This document shows positions 18,190-27,594 of a stretch of DNA of 64,000 bases, piece by piece; position 1 is the stretch's first letter, and each line of letters starts with the position of its first letter. Position numbers and translations under genes: made by a program. The DNA is from Aestuariibacter salexigens DSM 15300. Lineage in GTDB: Bacteria > Pseudomonadota > Gammaproteobacteria > Enterobacterales > Alteromonadaceae. A model generated the notes under the pieces. That model searched no databases. It was not told the DNA's origin and was given only the letters and a program-made list of their open reading frames with translations. The stretch is taken from positions 186,001 to 250,000 of the forward strand of contig NZ_AUBH01000007.1 in NCBI RefSeq assembly GCF_000429145.1. The letters are read 5' to 3'.

Positions 18190-18924
18190 ATGTCTCCACT
18201 GTGTCGATCTATTGCGTGTTACATACTGGTTTCTTTCAGCGTCAGTGCTGAGTATCTTGTCCCTTACACCAGCGCTAGTCCGGCAATCGATGGCATCGAA
18301 GAGGCATCGCTATTCAGCCGCGCGAACTGGCAAAAAATGGACCAGCTGTGGGACGGCAGCTGGCCTGACACCGACGACTTTTCCGGTCGATATAAACTGA
18401 TCTGGAACGAAGCAGGTTTATATCTGCTGGCTGAAATTCAGGATGACATTCTTTATGACAATAACCCGGACCCACTCGTTGGATACTGGAGCGATGATTG
18501 TCTGGAAATTTTTGTCGACCCGGATGCCAGCGGCGGAGACCATCAGTATAACCATTCTGCCTATGCCTACCATGTGTCACTGGACAATCAGGTGGTAGAC
18601 CTACACACCAATAAACGCGCCATTTTACTCAGTGACCATGTGCAGACGGCATGGCGGCGCAGTCTTTCCAGTCCGCATATCATTACCTGGGAAGCACGTA
18701 TACAGTTGGTGCCCGAGCAGGGGGAGAATATTCCTGCTGCGAAGCAGGCAATGGCCTTACAGAAAGATCATCAATTTGGCTTTATGCTCAGCTATTGCGA
18801 TAACGATGGCAGTGAAGTGCGTGAGCATTTTGTTGGCTCCCACCCTATTGAGCCCGCCGAAGGCTCTCGTAACCGAGGGTGGATAGATGCCTCTGTATTT
18901 GGTGCTACCCGTTTAGTGAAATGA
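18190..18924 (+). CDS. Secreted CBM9-like carbohydrate-binding protein
   Basis: The 244-residue product starts with a hydrophobic signal-like segment (about 5-20) and then a single family 9 carbohydrate-binding-module-like domain: AIDGIEE near the start, the YLLAEIQDD strand (about 78-86), the [15 protein letters not shown] strand (about 99-113) and [13 protein letters not shown]9 domains bind sugar ends with aromatic residues; Trp and Tyr are frequent here (for example GYWSDD). No catalytic domain is attached. It sits 3 bases after mutL and 4 bases before miaA, in the middle of a housekeeping operon. Ligand unknown. Confidence 0.82.
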   Translation: MSPLCRSIACYILVSFSVSAEYLVPYTSASPAIDGIEEASLFSRANWQKMDQLWDGSWPDTDDFSGRYKLIWNEAGLYLLAEIQDDILYDNNPDPLVGYWSDDCLEIFVDPDASGGDHQYNHSAYAYHVSLDNQVVDLHTNKRAILLSDHVQTAWRRSLSSPHIITWEARIQLVPEQGENIPAAKQAMALQKDHQFGFMLSYCDNDGSEVREHFVGSHPIEPAEGSRNRGWIDASVFGATRLVK

Positions 18925-18928
18925 TGCG

Positions 18929-19849
18929 ATGAGTCTTCCTGTATCTATTTCACTGATGGGACCGACTGCGTCAGGTAAAACAGATCTGGCGATGAAGCTG
19001 GTTGAAGCCTTGCCGTGTGACATAGTCAGTGTCGATTCGGCGCTGATTTATAAAGGTATGGACATTGGCACCGCCAAGCCGGACGCTGAAGAACTACGTC
19101 GTGCACCACACCGCCTGATCGATATTCTCGACCCTGCTGAAAGTTACTCGGTGGCCGACTTTCAGCGTGACGCGCTACAGCATATGCAGGAAATTAGTCA
19201 AGCTGGTCGTATACCGTTGCTAGTCGGTGGCACCATGATGTATTTCAAGGCTTTGGTGGAGGGCTTATCAACCCTGCCAAAATCAGACCCTGATATCAGA
19301 CGTCAGTTAGATGCCGAATGGAAAGCGAACGGACTACAGGCACTCCATCAACAATTAGCTGACGTTGACCCACAGGCCGCGCAGCGCATTCACCAAAATG
19401 ATCCGCAACGTATTTTGCGTGCTCTGGAAGTCTATCGCGTGTCGGGTAAGCCCATCAGTGAATGGCAGCAACAAAACAGCGGTGCTGCGCCATACACTTT
19501 TCACCAGTTTGCGTTAGCACCTCAGGATAGAGCCGTGTTGCACGAGCGTATTGCGCTCAGGTTTGACCAAATGCTTGAAAACGGACTGATTGAAGAGGTG
19601 CAGCGGCTGCGCGCGCGGGGCGATCTACATTTGGATTTACCCTCCATGCGCAGCGTAGGTTACAGGCAGGTGTGGCAGTATCTGGACGGTGAACTGGACT
19701 ACGCCGAAATGCGTGAGAGAGGCATCATCGCGACACGCCAGTTAGCCAAAAGACAGCTGACCTGGTTACGTGGATGGCCTTCTTTGAACTGGATTGACAC
19801 TTTTGACGTAGATCAGTTGACTAAAGTGCAGGCAGTGGTCACACTTTAG
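18929..19849 (+). CDS. miaA: tRNA dimethylallyltransferase MiaA
   Basis: MiaA prenylates A37 of tRNAs that read codons beginning with U. The 306-residue protein has the P-loop [12 protein letters not shown] (about 10-21), the [16 protein letters not shown] motif with the catalytic Asp (about 36-51), the [11 protein letters not shown] segment, [10 protein letters not shown], and the [10 protein letters not shown] and [12 protein letters not shown] motifs near the end. Its place between mutL and hfq is conserved in gammaproteobacteria except for the inserted CBM9 gene. Confidence 0.97.
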   Translation: MSLPVSISLMGPTASGKTDLAMKLVEALPCDIVSVDSALIYKGMDIGTAKPDAEELRRAPHRLIDILDPAESYSVADFQRDALQHMQEISQAGRIPLLVGGTMMYFKALVEGLSTLPKSDPDIRRQLDAEWKANGLQALHQQLADVDPQAAQRIHQNDPQRILRALEVYRVSGKPISEWQQQNSGAAPYTFHQFALAPQDRAVLHERIALRFDQMLENGLIEEVQRLRARGDLHLDLPSMRSVGYRQVWQYLDGELDYAEMRERGIIATRQLAKRQLTWLRGWPSLNWIDTFDVDQLTKVQAVVTL

Positions 19850-19929
19850 ACGTTGGCTATCAGCGCATTGCCAATGATAGTATTATGACTGAGCGTGGTG
19901 CTAAACATAATAAGAACAAAGGAATTCAA

Positions 19930-20181
19930 ATGGCTAAAGGGCAATCATTACAAGACCCATTTTTGAATGCGTTAAGGAAAGAACGTATTCCAGTCTCAAT
20001 TTATCTGGTTAACGGGATCAAGCTGCAAGGTCAGGTCGAGTCATTTGACCAGTTTGTTATCCTGCTAAAAAATACAGTGAGCCAGATGGTATATAAGCAC
20101 GCAATCTCAACCGTTGTACCCTCGCGTGCCATTAATATCACGACAAATCAGGGAGATGCAGATAATAATCAACCCGACTAA
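19930..20181 (+). CDS. hfq: RNA chaperone Hfq
   Basis: Hfq forms a hexameric Sm ring that pairs small RNAs with mRNAs. The 83-residue protein starts [13 protein letters not shown], with the Sm1 segment ([21 protein letters not shown]) and the Sm2 signature [10 protein letters not shown] (about 55-64). The C-terminal tail is short (about 15 residues, Asp/Asn-rich) compared with E. coli Hfq (102 residues). The ATG at 19930 is preceded by AAGGA at correct spacing; the frame's upstream extension to 19885 is not family-like. Confidence 0.97.
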   Translation: MAKGQSLQDPFLNALRKERIPVSIYLVNGIKLQGQVESFDQFVILLKNTVSQMVYKHAISTVVPSRAINITTNQGDADNNQPD

Positions 20182-20198
20182 AGATTCAGGAGTGCTGT

Positions 20199-21488
20199 TT
20201 GTTTGACCGTTATGAAGCAGGCGAGCACTCCGTACTCGTTCATATAGACTTCCCCGACGAAAGTAGTAAAGAAGACCTCCACGAACTCCAGATGCTGGTG
20301 TCCTCTGCGGGTGTTAATGCCGTAGATATCGTCACAGGTGCACGTAGCGCGCCGCATCCAAAATATTTTGTAGGCAGTGGTAAAGCTGAAGAAATTGCCC
20401 ATGCAGTAAAGGCCACTGGCGCCAACGTGGTGATATTCAATCATGCACTCAGCCCGTCTCAGGAACGCAATCTTGAGGCGCTTTGTAAATGCAGGGTTAT
20501 CGATCGCACCGGGCTGATACTGGATATTTTTGCGCAGCGAGCCCGTACCCATGAAGGCAAGCTGCAGGTCGAATTGGCGCAGCTACGACACATATCGACG
20601 CGTCTGATACGCGGCTGGACCCACCTTGAAAGACAAAAAGGCGGCATTGGACTGCGTGGGCCGGGTGAAACGCAGTTGGAAACTGACCGACGGCTGTTGC
20701 GTGCCCGTATCAAAGCGATTCTGCGTCGTCTCGACAAGGTCCGAAAACAGCGCGAACAGGGTCGACGGGCCAGAAAACGCAATGAAGTTCCCACCGTGTC
20801 ATTAGTGGGCTACACCAACGCGGGTAAATCAACATTGTTCAACACGCTGACTGAAGCGCAGGTATACGCGGCAGATCAGTTATTTGCAACGCTGGATCCG
20901 ACCTTGCGTAAAATCATGCTGAAGGATGTCGGGCCCGCAATATTGGCCGATACGGTGGGATTTATCAGGCACCTCCCACACGATTTGGTGGCCGCATTTA
21001 AAGCGACATTGCAGGAGACGCAGGAAGCTGATTTGCTGCTGCATGTTATCGATTATTCGGATGATCAATATCGGGAAAATACTGCTCAGGTAAATGAAGT
21101 GCTCGATGAAATCGAAGCGGGAGATATCCAGCAACTTATAATTTGTAACAAAATAGACAGACTTGAGGGCATGCAACCGCGCATCGACCGCAACGATGAG
21201 GGCGAGCCGGTTCGCGTATGGGTCTCGGCGCAGGAAAAGTTAGGCATTGATTTATTGCAAACTGCCCTCACTGAATGTCTTACGAGAAAAATGGTCCAAC
21301 ATACGTTGCGCATTCCGCCTAAAGAGGGCAAATTACGCGGCGTACTCTACGGCTTGGATTGCATCTCATCACAGCATTATGCCGATGATGGTGATTGGGT
21401 CGTTGATGTTAGAATGCCAGAAAGCGACTGGTACCGCTTACAGAAAAAGCTGGATGGCAGCTTGGAAAATTATGTTGTGCGACACTAA
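20199..21488 (+). CDS. hflX: Ribosome-associated GTPase HflX
   Basis: HflX is a GTPase that splits or rescues stalled ribosomes under stress. The 429-residue protein has the N-terminal HflX domain with the PHPKYFVGSGKAEEI region (about 51-65) and the Gly-rich GPGETQLE motif, a coiled region, and the TrmE-Era-type GTPase domain: G1 GYTNAGKS (about 204-211), G3 DTVGFIRHLP and G4 NKID. It starts at a TTG with CAGGAG upstream. Third in the miaA-hfq-hflX series. Confidence 0.96.
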   Translation: MFDRYEAGEHSVLVHIDFPDESSKEDLHELQMLVSSAGVNAVDIVTGARSAPHPKYFVGSGKAEEIAHAVKATGANVVIFNHALSPSQERNLEALCKCRVIDRTGLILDIFAQRARTHEGKLQVELAQLRHISTRLIRGWTHLERQKGGIGLRGPGETQLETDRRLLRARIKAILRRLDKVRKQREQGRRARKRNEVPTVSLVGYTNAGKSTLFNTLTEAQVYAADQLFATLDPTLRKIMLKDVGPAILADTVGFIRHLPHDLVAAFKATLQETQEADLLLHVIDYSDDQYRENTAQVNEVLDEIEAGDIQQLIICNKIDRLEGMQPRIDRNDEGEPVRVWVSAQEKLGIDLLQTALTECLTRKMVQHTLRIPPKEGKLRGVLYGLDCISSQHYADDGDWVVDVRMPESDWYRLQKKLDGSLENYVVRH

Positions 21489-21593
21489 CGTGCGTGGAGA
21501 GCGTGCGCAATGTGACATCGCCGACTAGCAATCCTAAAGCGTAAATAATAAGTACTAGTAATCATAAAATTTAATTTTTACGGAGTATGACAA

Positions 21594-22745
21594 ATGGCTT
21601 GGAATGAGCCGGGTGGCAATAATAACGACCCGTGGAAAAATCGCGGTGGACGCGACCAGGGACCGCCTGACCTAGATGATATCTTTAAAAACCTGTTCGG
21701 AAAATTCAGCAAATCCGGTGGAGGCAGTGGTGGCTCTGGCAAAGGATTCGGCGGTATTGGTGCCGGTGTTATTGCCGGACTATTGATAGTAATCTGGGTG
21801 ATAAGTGGTTTCTACACTGTACGTGAAGCTGAACGCGGTGTGGTTCTGCGGTTTGGTGAGTTCCATCAATTTGTTGACCCCGGCTTACGCTGGAAACCTA
21901 CCTTTATCGATAAGGTGCTGCCAGTTGATGTGCAATCCATCCGCGACCAGTCTTCGGCGGGTTCAATGCTGACCGAAGACGAGAACGTCGTGCGCGTACA
22001 GATGGAGATGCAATACCGCGTGGTAGAGCCTTACAAGTATCTGTTCGCCGTAACGAATACTGAGCAAAGTTTGAGTCAGGCATTAGACAGTGCGATCCGT
22101 TATGTCGTCGGCCATTCTAGAATGGACGATGTGCTTACTAGTGGCCGTGAAGTCACACGTCAGCGCGTATGGGAAGAGATGGAAAGCATCATCACGCCTT
22201 ATGATATGGGCGTACAGATCATCGATCTCAACTTCCGCGATGCTCGTCCGCCAGAAGAAGTTAAAGCGGCATTTGACGACGCTATTGCAGCTCAGGAGGA
22301 TGAGCAGCGTTTCATTCGTGAAGCAGAAGCCTATGCGCGTGAGATTGAGCCTCGCGCCCGTGGTCAGGTGAATCGTATGAGTGAAGAGGCGCAAGCTTAT
22401 AAAGAACGAGTGATCCTTGAGGCTCAGGGTGAAGTGGCACGTTTTGCTGAGCTACTCCCGCAGTATGAGGCTGCGCCCGATGTCACACGTCAGCGCATCT
22501 ATATTGAAACCATGGAGCAGGTATTTAGCAGCACCAGCAAAATCATGGTGGATAACGCAGGTAGTGGCAACATGATGTATCTACCGTTGGACAAAATTCT
22601 GGAAAGACAACAGGGTTCATCGTTACCGCCAGCCAGCCGCAACACGTTGGAAGGGTTAAGAGGTCGAGAAGAAACGTCAGCTAACTCGACAACTAACAGC
22701 AATAACGTGCGTAGCAGTGACCGCTTTAGATCAGGACGGGAGTAA
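21594..22745 (+). CDS. hflK: FtsH protease modulator HflK
   Basis: HflK and HflC form a large cage in the inner membrane around the FtsH protease and restrain it. The 383-residue protein has a Gly/Asn/Asp-rich cytoplasmic N-terminus, one transmembrane segment at about 57-77 (GVIAGLLIVIWVISGFYTV) and a periplasmic SPFH/Band 7 domain with the ERGVVLRFG start and a long Glu/Arg/Ala coiled helix (about 230-300). The C-terminal tail is low complexity. hflC follows after 3 bases. Confidence 0.96.
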   Translation: MAWNEPGGNNNDPWKNRGGRDQGPPDLDDIFKNLFGKFSKSGGGSGGSGKGFGGIGAGVIAGLLIVIWVISGFYTVREAERGVVLRFGEFHQFVDPGLRWKPTFIDKVLPVDVQSIRDQSSAGSMLTEDENVVRVQMEMQYRVVEPYKYLFAVTNTEQSLSQALDSAIRYVVGHSRMDDVLTSGREVTRQRVWEEMESIITPYDMGVQIIDLNFRDARPPEEVKAAFDDAIAAQEDEQRFIREAEAYAREIEPRARGQVNRMSEEAQAYKERVILEAQGEVARFAELLPQYEAAPDVTRQRIYIETMEQVFSSTSKIMVDNAGSGNMMYLPLDKILERQQGSSLPPASRNTLEGLRGREETSANSTTNSNNVRSSDRFRSGRE

Positions 22746-22748
22746 TCT

Positions 22749-23645
22749 ATGAAGAATTTATCCATTGCATTGATTGTGATCTTGGTTGTCCTGGGCTTCG
22801 GTTCTGTATTCGTTGTTAATGAAGGCAACAAAGCCATTGTTATACAATTCGGTAAGGTTCAGCGTGACGCTGACACCGGCGAGACCGTTGTGTTCAACCC
22901 GGGCTTGCACTTCAAGCTGCCGTTTATTGATCGGGTAGTGCATCTGGATGCGCGTATCCAGACCCTGGACGATGCGCCAGACCGTTTCGTAACGTCAGAG
23001 AAAAAAGACCTTATTGTCGACAGCTATGTGAAATGGAAAGTCGATGACTTCGCTCGTTACTATCTGTCTACAGGCGGTAATCGTTTGCAGGCAGAAGCGC
23101 TGTTAAAGCAAAAAGTGAACAACGGCCTTCGTTCAGAATTCGGCACCAGAACCATTTCACAAATCGTGACGGGCGAGCGGTCTGCACTGATGGACGATGC
23201 GCTGCAGCAAGCATCAGGAAGTTCAGACGAGCTGGGAATCGAAATCGTTGACGTCAGAGTGAAGCAGATCAACCTGCCTACCGAGGTCAGTAATTCGATC
23301 TTTGATCGTATGCGCGCAGAGCGTGCTGCTGTGGCTCGTGAGCACCGCTCTGAGGGACGTGAGCAGGCTGATGTTATCCGTGCGAATATAGACGCCAAAG
23401 TGACGGTTATGTTGGCAGATGCTGAGAGGAATGCGCGTAAACTGCGCGGTGAAGGGGATGCGCAGGCGGCACAGATTTATGCCCAGACCTATGCGCAAAG
23501 CCCTGAATTCTATTCATTCCTGCGCAGTATGGATGCCTACAAAAACAGCTTCAATACCAAACAGGACGTGCTGGTAATTGAGCCAAACAGCGACTTTTTC
23601 AGATTCATGAAACAATCCAGTGGTGCGACACCCTTGGACAATTAG
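22749..23645 (+). CDS. hflC: FtsH protease modulator HflC
   Basis: The partner of HflK in the HflKC cage. The 298-residue protein has an N-terminal membrane segment (about 5-25, ALIVILVVLGFGSVFVV), the SPFH start EGNKAIVIQFGKVQ, the DDAPDRFVTSEKKDL motif, and a C-terminal helix ending in the conserved YAQSPEFYSFLRSMDAYKNS segment. It is the last gene of the superoperon; a terminator follows. Confidence 0.96.
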   Translation: MKNLSIALIVILVVLGFGSVFVVNEGNKAIVIQFGKVQRDADTGETVVFNPGLHFKLPFIDRVVHLDARIQTLDDAPDRFVTSEKKDLIVDSYVKWKVDDFARYYLSTGGNRLQAEALLKQKVNNGLRSEFGTRTISQIVTGERSALMDDALQQASGSSDELGIEIVDVRVKQINLPTEVSNSIFDRMRAERAAVAREHRSEGREQADVIRANIDAKVTVMLADAERNARKLRGEGDAQAAQIYAQTYAQSPEFYSFLRSMDAYKNSFNTKQDVLVIEPNSDFFRFMKQSSGATPLDN

Positions 23646-23660
23646 TCGAGTTAAATAAAA

Positions 23661-23683
23661 AGCGTCCTCTGGACGCTTTTTTT
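23661..23683 (+). terminator. Intrinsic terminator after hflC
   Basis: Stem AGCGTCC/GGACGCT with a TCT loop, extended by A/T pairs, and a run of seven T residues directly after. It separates the hflC superoperon from the E1-type gene. Confidence 0.93.
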
Positions 23684-23774
23684 ATGTCTGCAGTATCGAC
23701 CTGGCAGTAACATGAACTGCACGCTAAGATGGCATTGCCTAAAAAAATAACAACATTGAGGTCGACGAAACCTT

Positions 23775-26015
23775 ATGCAGGATCGCAACAGTCTGGTCAG
23801 AGAACGGTTTCTGACTGCCATCAAGAGTCGCCAATTTCCCGCTGCCAGTCATCCGCTGTCTCCAGCAGACGCGGGCGTCAGTCATACCCTGCTATGTGAT
23901 ATGTTTGAAAGCCAGGTCATGAGTCGCCATCTCGACCTGCGCTCTCGGCTGATGCAAAAGCAAGGGCAAAGTTTTTACACCATCGGCAGCGCCGGACACG
24001 AAGGCAACGCAGCCATTGCCGCTGCGCTGCGCGTAACAGATATGGCGTTCCTGCACTATCGAAGTGGCGCATTTATGCTGCAGAGAAGCAAGCAGCTGGA
24101 TGGCCAGACGCCACTTTACGATATGTTATTAAGCTTTGCCGCAAGCAGCGAGGATCCTGTCAGCGGTGGCAGACACAAGGTGCTGGGTAGCAAAGCGTTG
24201 AACGTGCCGCCACAGACCAGCACTATCGCATCACATCTGCCTAAAGCCATGGGCACGGCCTATTCAATCGCATTGGCACGTAGGCTTGAGGTTCAGGATA
24301 GATTACCAGACGATAGCATCGTATTGTGTAACTTCGGTGATGCGTCAGCAAACCACTCGACTGCACAGGGCGCAATCAATGCCGCAGCATGGACGAGCTA
24401 TCAATCCATTCCGATGCCGGTATTAATGGTCTGTGAAGATAATGGACTAGGCATTTCCACCCCAACGCCTGACGGCTGGATTGCTGCTAATTTCAGAAAT
24501 CGTCCCGGACTGAAATACTTTTATTGTGACGGACTGGATTTATTGGACACGTACCGCACCGCGGCTGAGGCGGCTGACTACGTGCGTAAAACCAGAAAAC
24601 CCGCATTTCTGCATATGCGGACGGTTAGATTGCTTGGCCATGCCGGGTCAGACGCAGAGTTCGTATATCGGGATAATGCCCAAATTGAACGCTGCGAAGC
24701 GCAGGATCCGCTGCTACATAGCGCCAGAACGTTGCTTGAGCACAGTGTGTTAGATGAGACGCAAATCACCAAACTGTATCTGGACATTGAACAACAAATC
24801 GAACGCGTCGCGGTGGTTGCAGGCAGTCGTCCGCGTCTGACCAGCGCCGAACAGGTCAAAGCCAGTTTGCTACCTGAATCTCAGCCCTCCAGCCGGCAGG
24901 CATCGCCAACAGCAGCACAGCGTGCCGAACTGTTTTCGCACGATAAACACAATCTGGATAAGCCTCAGCACATGGCGAAGCTAATTAACTGGGCATTAGC
25001 TGACATTCTGCAGCGCTACCCGCGGACCGTTATGTGCGGCGAAGACATTGGCCGCAAGGGTGGTGTTTACAATGTGACTAGTAAGCTAATTGAAAAGTTT
25101 GGCAGTCACCGGGTAATCAATACCCTTTTGGATGAACAGTCGATTCTTGGGCTGGCAATAGGTCTTGCTCACAATGGCATCCTGCCTATTCCTGAAATTC
25201 AGTTCCTGGCCTATGTGCATAATGCGGAAGATCAAATCCGCGGTGAGGCGGCCACCCTGTCATTTTTCTCCAATCGCCAGTTTAGCAATCCCATGGTGAT
25301 ACGTATCGCTGGTTTGGCTTATCAAAAGGGTTTTGGCGGGCATTTCCATAATGACAACTCCCTTGCTGTGTTTCGCGATATACCCGGCATAGTCATTGCC
25401 TGTCCATCCAACGGTGCGGATGCGGTAAAAATGCTACGTGGAGCGGTGAAACTGGCTGACGAACAGCAGCGTGTGGTGGTGTTTATCGAACCCATTGCCC
25501 TTTATATGACGCGAGATTTACATGAAACAGGCGATGGTATGTGGGCGTTTGATTATCCAAAAGATACCGATGAAAACATATTGATGCCGGGAGAACTTGG
25601 GCAGTACGGAGATGGCAAGGATCTGTGTATTCTGACCTATGGAAATGGTTTCTACCTCAGCTGTAAAGCACAGCGTAGTTTGCAAGCTAAAGGCATTAAT
25701 GCCAGCGTCATTGATATCAGATGGCTGGCGCCATTACCCGAAGCCGCTCTTCTAGATGCCATAAAGTCGCACACACATGTTTTGGTGGTTGATGAATGTC
25801 GTCATACTGGCTCATTGAGTGAGGCCCTGATGACTATGCTGAGCGAGTATCAGCAACAGCAGGGAGGGCAACTTGCAACGGCTCGCCTGACTGCTGAAGA
25901 CAGCTTTGTACCACTGGGCAGTGCCAGTTATACGGTGCTACCTAGCGTCGAACAAATCATTACTGCTGCCCAGACACTGCTCGTAACGGATAGCGCGGAG
26001 GCAGCGAATGAGTGA
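23775..26015 (+). CDS. Single-chain 2-oxoacid dehydrogenase E1 (alpha and beta parts fused)
   Basis: The 746-residue protein joins both E1 parts of a thiamine-diphosphate-dependent 2-oxoacid (branched-chain-like) dehydrogenase. The alpha part (about 35-350) has QGQSFYTIGSAGHEG, the cofactor motif as FGDASANHSTAQGAINAA (187-204) and CEDNGLGISTPT (220-231). A linker follows, then the beta part (about 400-735) with CGEDIGRKGGVYNVT, LLDEQSILGLAIG and a PEIQF segment. The usual GDG...NN motif reads GDA...DN, a shift from the norm. No lipoyl E2 or E3 gene is adjacent. The last 8 bases overlap the next gene. Substrate unknown; decarboxylation of a branched 2-oxoacid is the family expectation. Confidence 0.88.
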   Translation: MQDRNSLVRERFLTAIKSRQFPAASHPLSPADAGVSHTLLCDMFESQVMSRHLDLRSRLMQKQGQSFYTIGSAGHEGNAAIAAALRVTDMAFLHYRSGAFMLQRSKQLDGQTPLYDMLLSFAASSEDPVSGGRHKVLGSKALNVPPQTSTIASHLPKAMGTAYSIALARRLEVQDRLPDDSIVLCNFGDASANHSTAQGAINAAAWTSYQSIPMPVLMVCEDNGLGISTPTPDGWIAANFRNRPGLKYFYCDGLDLLDTYRTAAEAADYVRKTRKPAFLHMRTVRLLGHAGSDAEFVYRDNAQIERCEAQDPLLHSARTLLEHSVLDETQITKLYLDIEQQIERVAVVAGSRPRLTSAEQVKASLLPESQPSSRQASPTAAQRAELFSHDKHNLDKPQHMAKLINWALADILQRYPRTVMCGEDIGRKGGVYNVTSKLIEKFGSHRVINTLLDEQSILGLAIGLAHNGILPIPEIQFLAYVHNAEDQIRGEAATLSFFSNRQFSNPMVIRIAGLAYQKGFGGHFHNDNSLAVFRDIPGIVIACPSNGADAVKMLRGAVKLADEQQRVVVFIEPIALYMTRDLHETGDGMWAFDYPKDTDENILMPGELGQYGDGKDLCILTYGNGFYLSCKAQRSLQAKGINASVIDIRWLAPLPEAALLDAIKSHTHVLVVDECRHTGSLSEALMTMLSEYQQQQGGQLATARLTAEDSFVPLGSASYTVLPSVEQIITAAQTLLVTDSAEAANE

Positions 26016-27075
26016 AGTGCGTAAAACTGCCGTGGTGATATGTCCCGGACGTGGTACCTATAATCCGCCAGAGCTTGGCTATCTGCATCGCTACGGTGTT
26101 GCAGAGAATAGCATTGAACCTATTGAACATTATCGTAAACGTCTGGCTAAGCCAGGTGTCATAGAGCTGGATCAATCACAGCGTTACCAGCCTGCGATCC
26201 ACACCAAAGGTGAACATGCGTCGGCATTGATTTATGCCTGCTCAGTAAATGATTTCGCCGCAATTGAAACCGAATCTATCGATATCGTTGCCATTACCGG
26301 GAATTCAATGGGATGGTATACCACGCTGTCGCTGGCCGGTGCGTTATCGGCACAGCACGGTATTGAACTGGTCGACACCATGGGCAGCATGATGCAGTCA
26401 GGTATTATCGGTGGGCAATTGATTTATCCGGTGGTCGATGAGAACTGGCGATATTGTGAGGCCCGTGCCAGTCATCTCAACAATGCCATGCAGCAAGTCA
26501 ATCAACAATTTCCCGACAGCGTGTTCCTCTCCATCCGCCTGGGTGGATACCGGGTTATTGGTGGTTCGGACGACGGCTTAAAATTATTGCTAGATAAGCT
26601 TGAGCCTGTTGAAGAAAGGTACCCTCTTTCACTGCCTAATCACGCTGCGTTTCATACACCATTGCTGGAAAGGGTCAGCGCTGAGGCCAAGCAAAAGCTA
26701 TCTGCGCAGTTATTCAACCCTCCAACAATACCGATGATCGATGGGCGAGGGCATATCTGGCGACCCTATGCCACAGATCCCGAGGCTCTATGGGACTACA
26801 CGTTGGGAGAGCAAGTGACACATACCTATGATTACAGCAGAGCTGTGGAGGTTGCGTTAAAAGAATTCGCCCCTGATATGCTGATTACACTTGGACCAGG
26901 CAGTACGCTGGGTGGCGCAACGGCACAATGTCTTATTGCGCATCAATGGCACGAACTGAACAGTAAACAGGCATTTCTTGCAAGGCAGGAAAGTGAGCCA
27001 CTGCTGTTGTCCATGGGCATAGAGGCGCAACGCAATAGAGTGAGTAAAGAGACTAAGCATGGAGAGGTTGAGTGA
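26008..27075 (+). CDS. FabD-like acyltransferase, variant lacking the malonyl-binding Arg
   Basis: The 355-residue protein aligns along its length with malonyl-CoA:ACP transacylases. It has a CPGRG start in place of FPGQG, QPAI (61-64), the nucleophile elbow GNSMG with Ser100 (normally GHSLG), the catalytic His in LPNHAAFHTP (about His212), and TLGPGSTLGG near the end. In an ungapped alignment with E. coli FabD around the elbow, the Arg that binds the malonyl carboxylate (Arg117) falls on Met125 here. The Glu after the elbow is Trp103. This suggests a non-carboxylated acyl substrate. A GCGGAGG site precedes the ATG. It overlaps the E1 gene by 8 bases and the GNAT gene by 4. Confidence 0.82.
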   Translation: MSEVRKTAVVICPGRGTYNPPELGYLHRYGVAENSIEPIEHYRKRLAKPGVIELDQSQRYQPAIHTKGEHASALIYACSVNDFAAIETESIDIVAITGNSMGWYTTLSLAGALSAQHGIELVDTMGSMMQSGIIGGQLIYPVVDENWRYCEARASHLNNAMQQVNQQFPDSVFLSIRLGGYRVIGGSDDGLKLLLDKLEPVEERYPLSLPNHAAFHTPLLERVSAEAKQKLSAQLFNPPTIPMIDGRGHIWRPYATDPEALWDYTLGEQVTHTYDYSRAVEVALKEFAPDMLITLGPGSTLGGATAQCLIAHQWHELNSKQAFLARQESEPLLLSMGIEAQRNRVSKETKHGEVE

Positions 27076-27584
27076 GTGTCAGAATTCGGTCAGAACAGGC
27101 GGATGATATTGTACATATTCACGATGTCATCGTTGCTGCATTCCTCAAAGCTCCACACGCAGACCATACCGAGCAGTTTATTGTCAGAGAACTTAGAAGG
27201 TTAGGCGCATTAACGATATCTCTTGTTGCAGAGGAGGATGGATTACTTGTCGGCCATGTAGCGCTTTCTCCCGTACGGATATCAGATGGTGCAAACAACT
27301 GGTATGGCTTGGGTCCAATTTCTGTTCTTCCAGAGCGACAAGGCAACGGCATCGGTTCACAGTTGATGAACTCAGCTATCCAACAGCTTAAACAGATAGA
27401 GGCTAAAGGTTGCGTCTTGCTGGGTGACCCCAAGTTTTATAATCGGTTTGGCTTTGCACCGAGGAAAGGGTTAGTTCTTTCGGGGGTACCAGAGGAGTAC
27501 TTTCTAGCGTTGTTATTGGAAGGGGATCTTCCACAAGGGGAGGTTTTTTATCACAAGGCATTTCTCGCCACAGACTACCAATAA
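27072..27584 (+). CDS. GNAT family N-acetyltransferase (YhbS-like)
   Basis: The 170-residue protein is a GNAT enzyme with the acetyl-CoA motif VLPERQGNGIGSQLM (about 89-103) and the CVLLGDPKFYNRFGF segment (about 115-130) typical of the YhbS group. Substrate is not predictable. A GTG start overlaps the acyltransferase stop by 4 bases (GTGA), with GGAGAGG upstream, so it belongs to the E1-acyltransferase operon. Confidence 0.9.
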   Translation: MSVRIRSEQADDIVHIHDVIVAAFLKAPHADHTEQFIVRELRRLGALTISLVAEEDGLLVGHVALSPVRISDGANNWYGLGPISVLPERQGNGIGSQLMNSAIQQLKQIEAKGCVLLGDPKFYNRFGFAPRKGLVLSGVPEEYFLALLLEGDLPQGEVFYHKAFLATDYQ

Positions 27585-27594
27585 AGAGCTGAAT

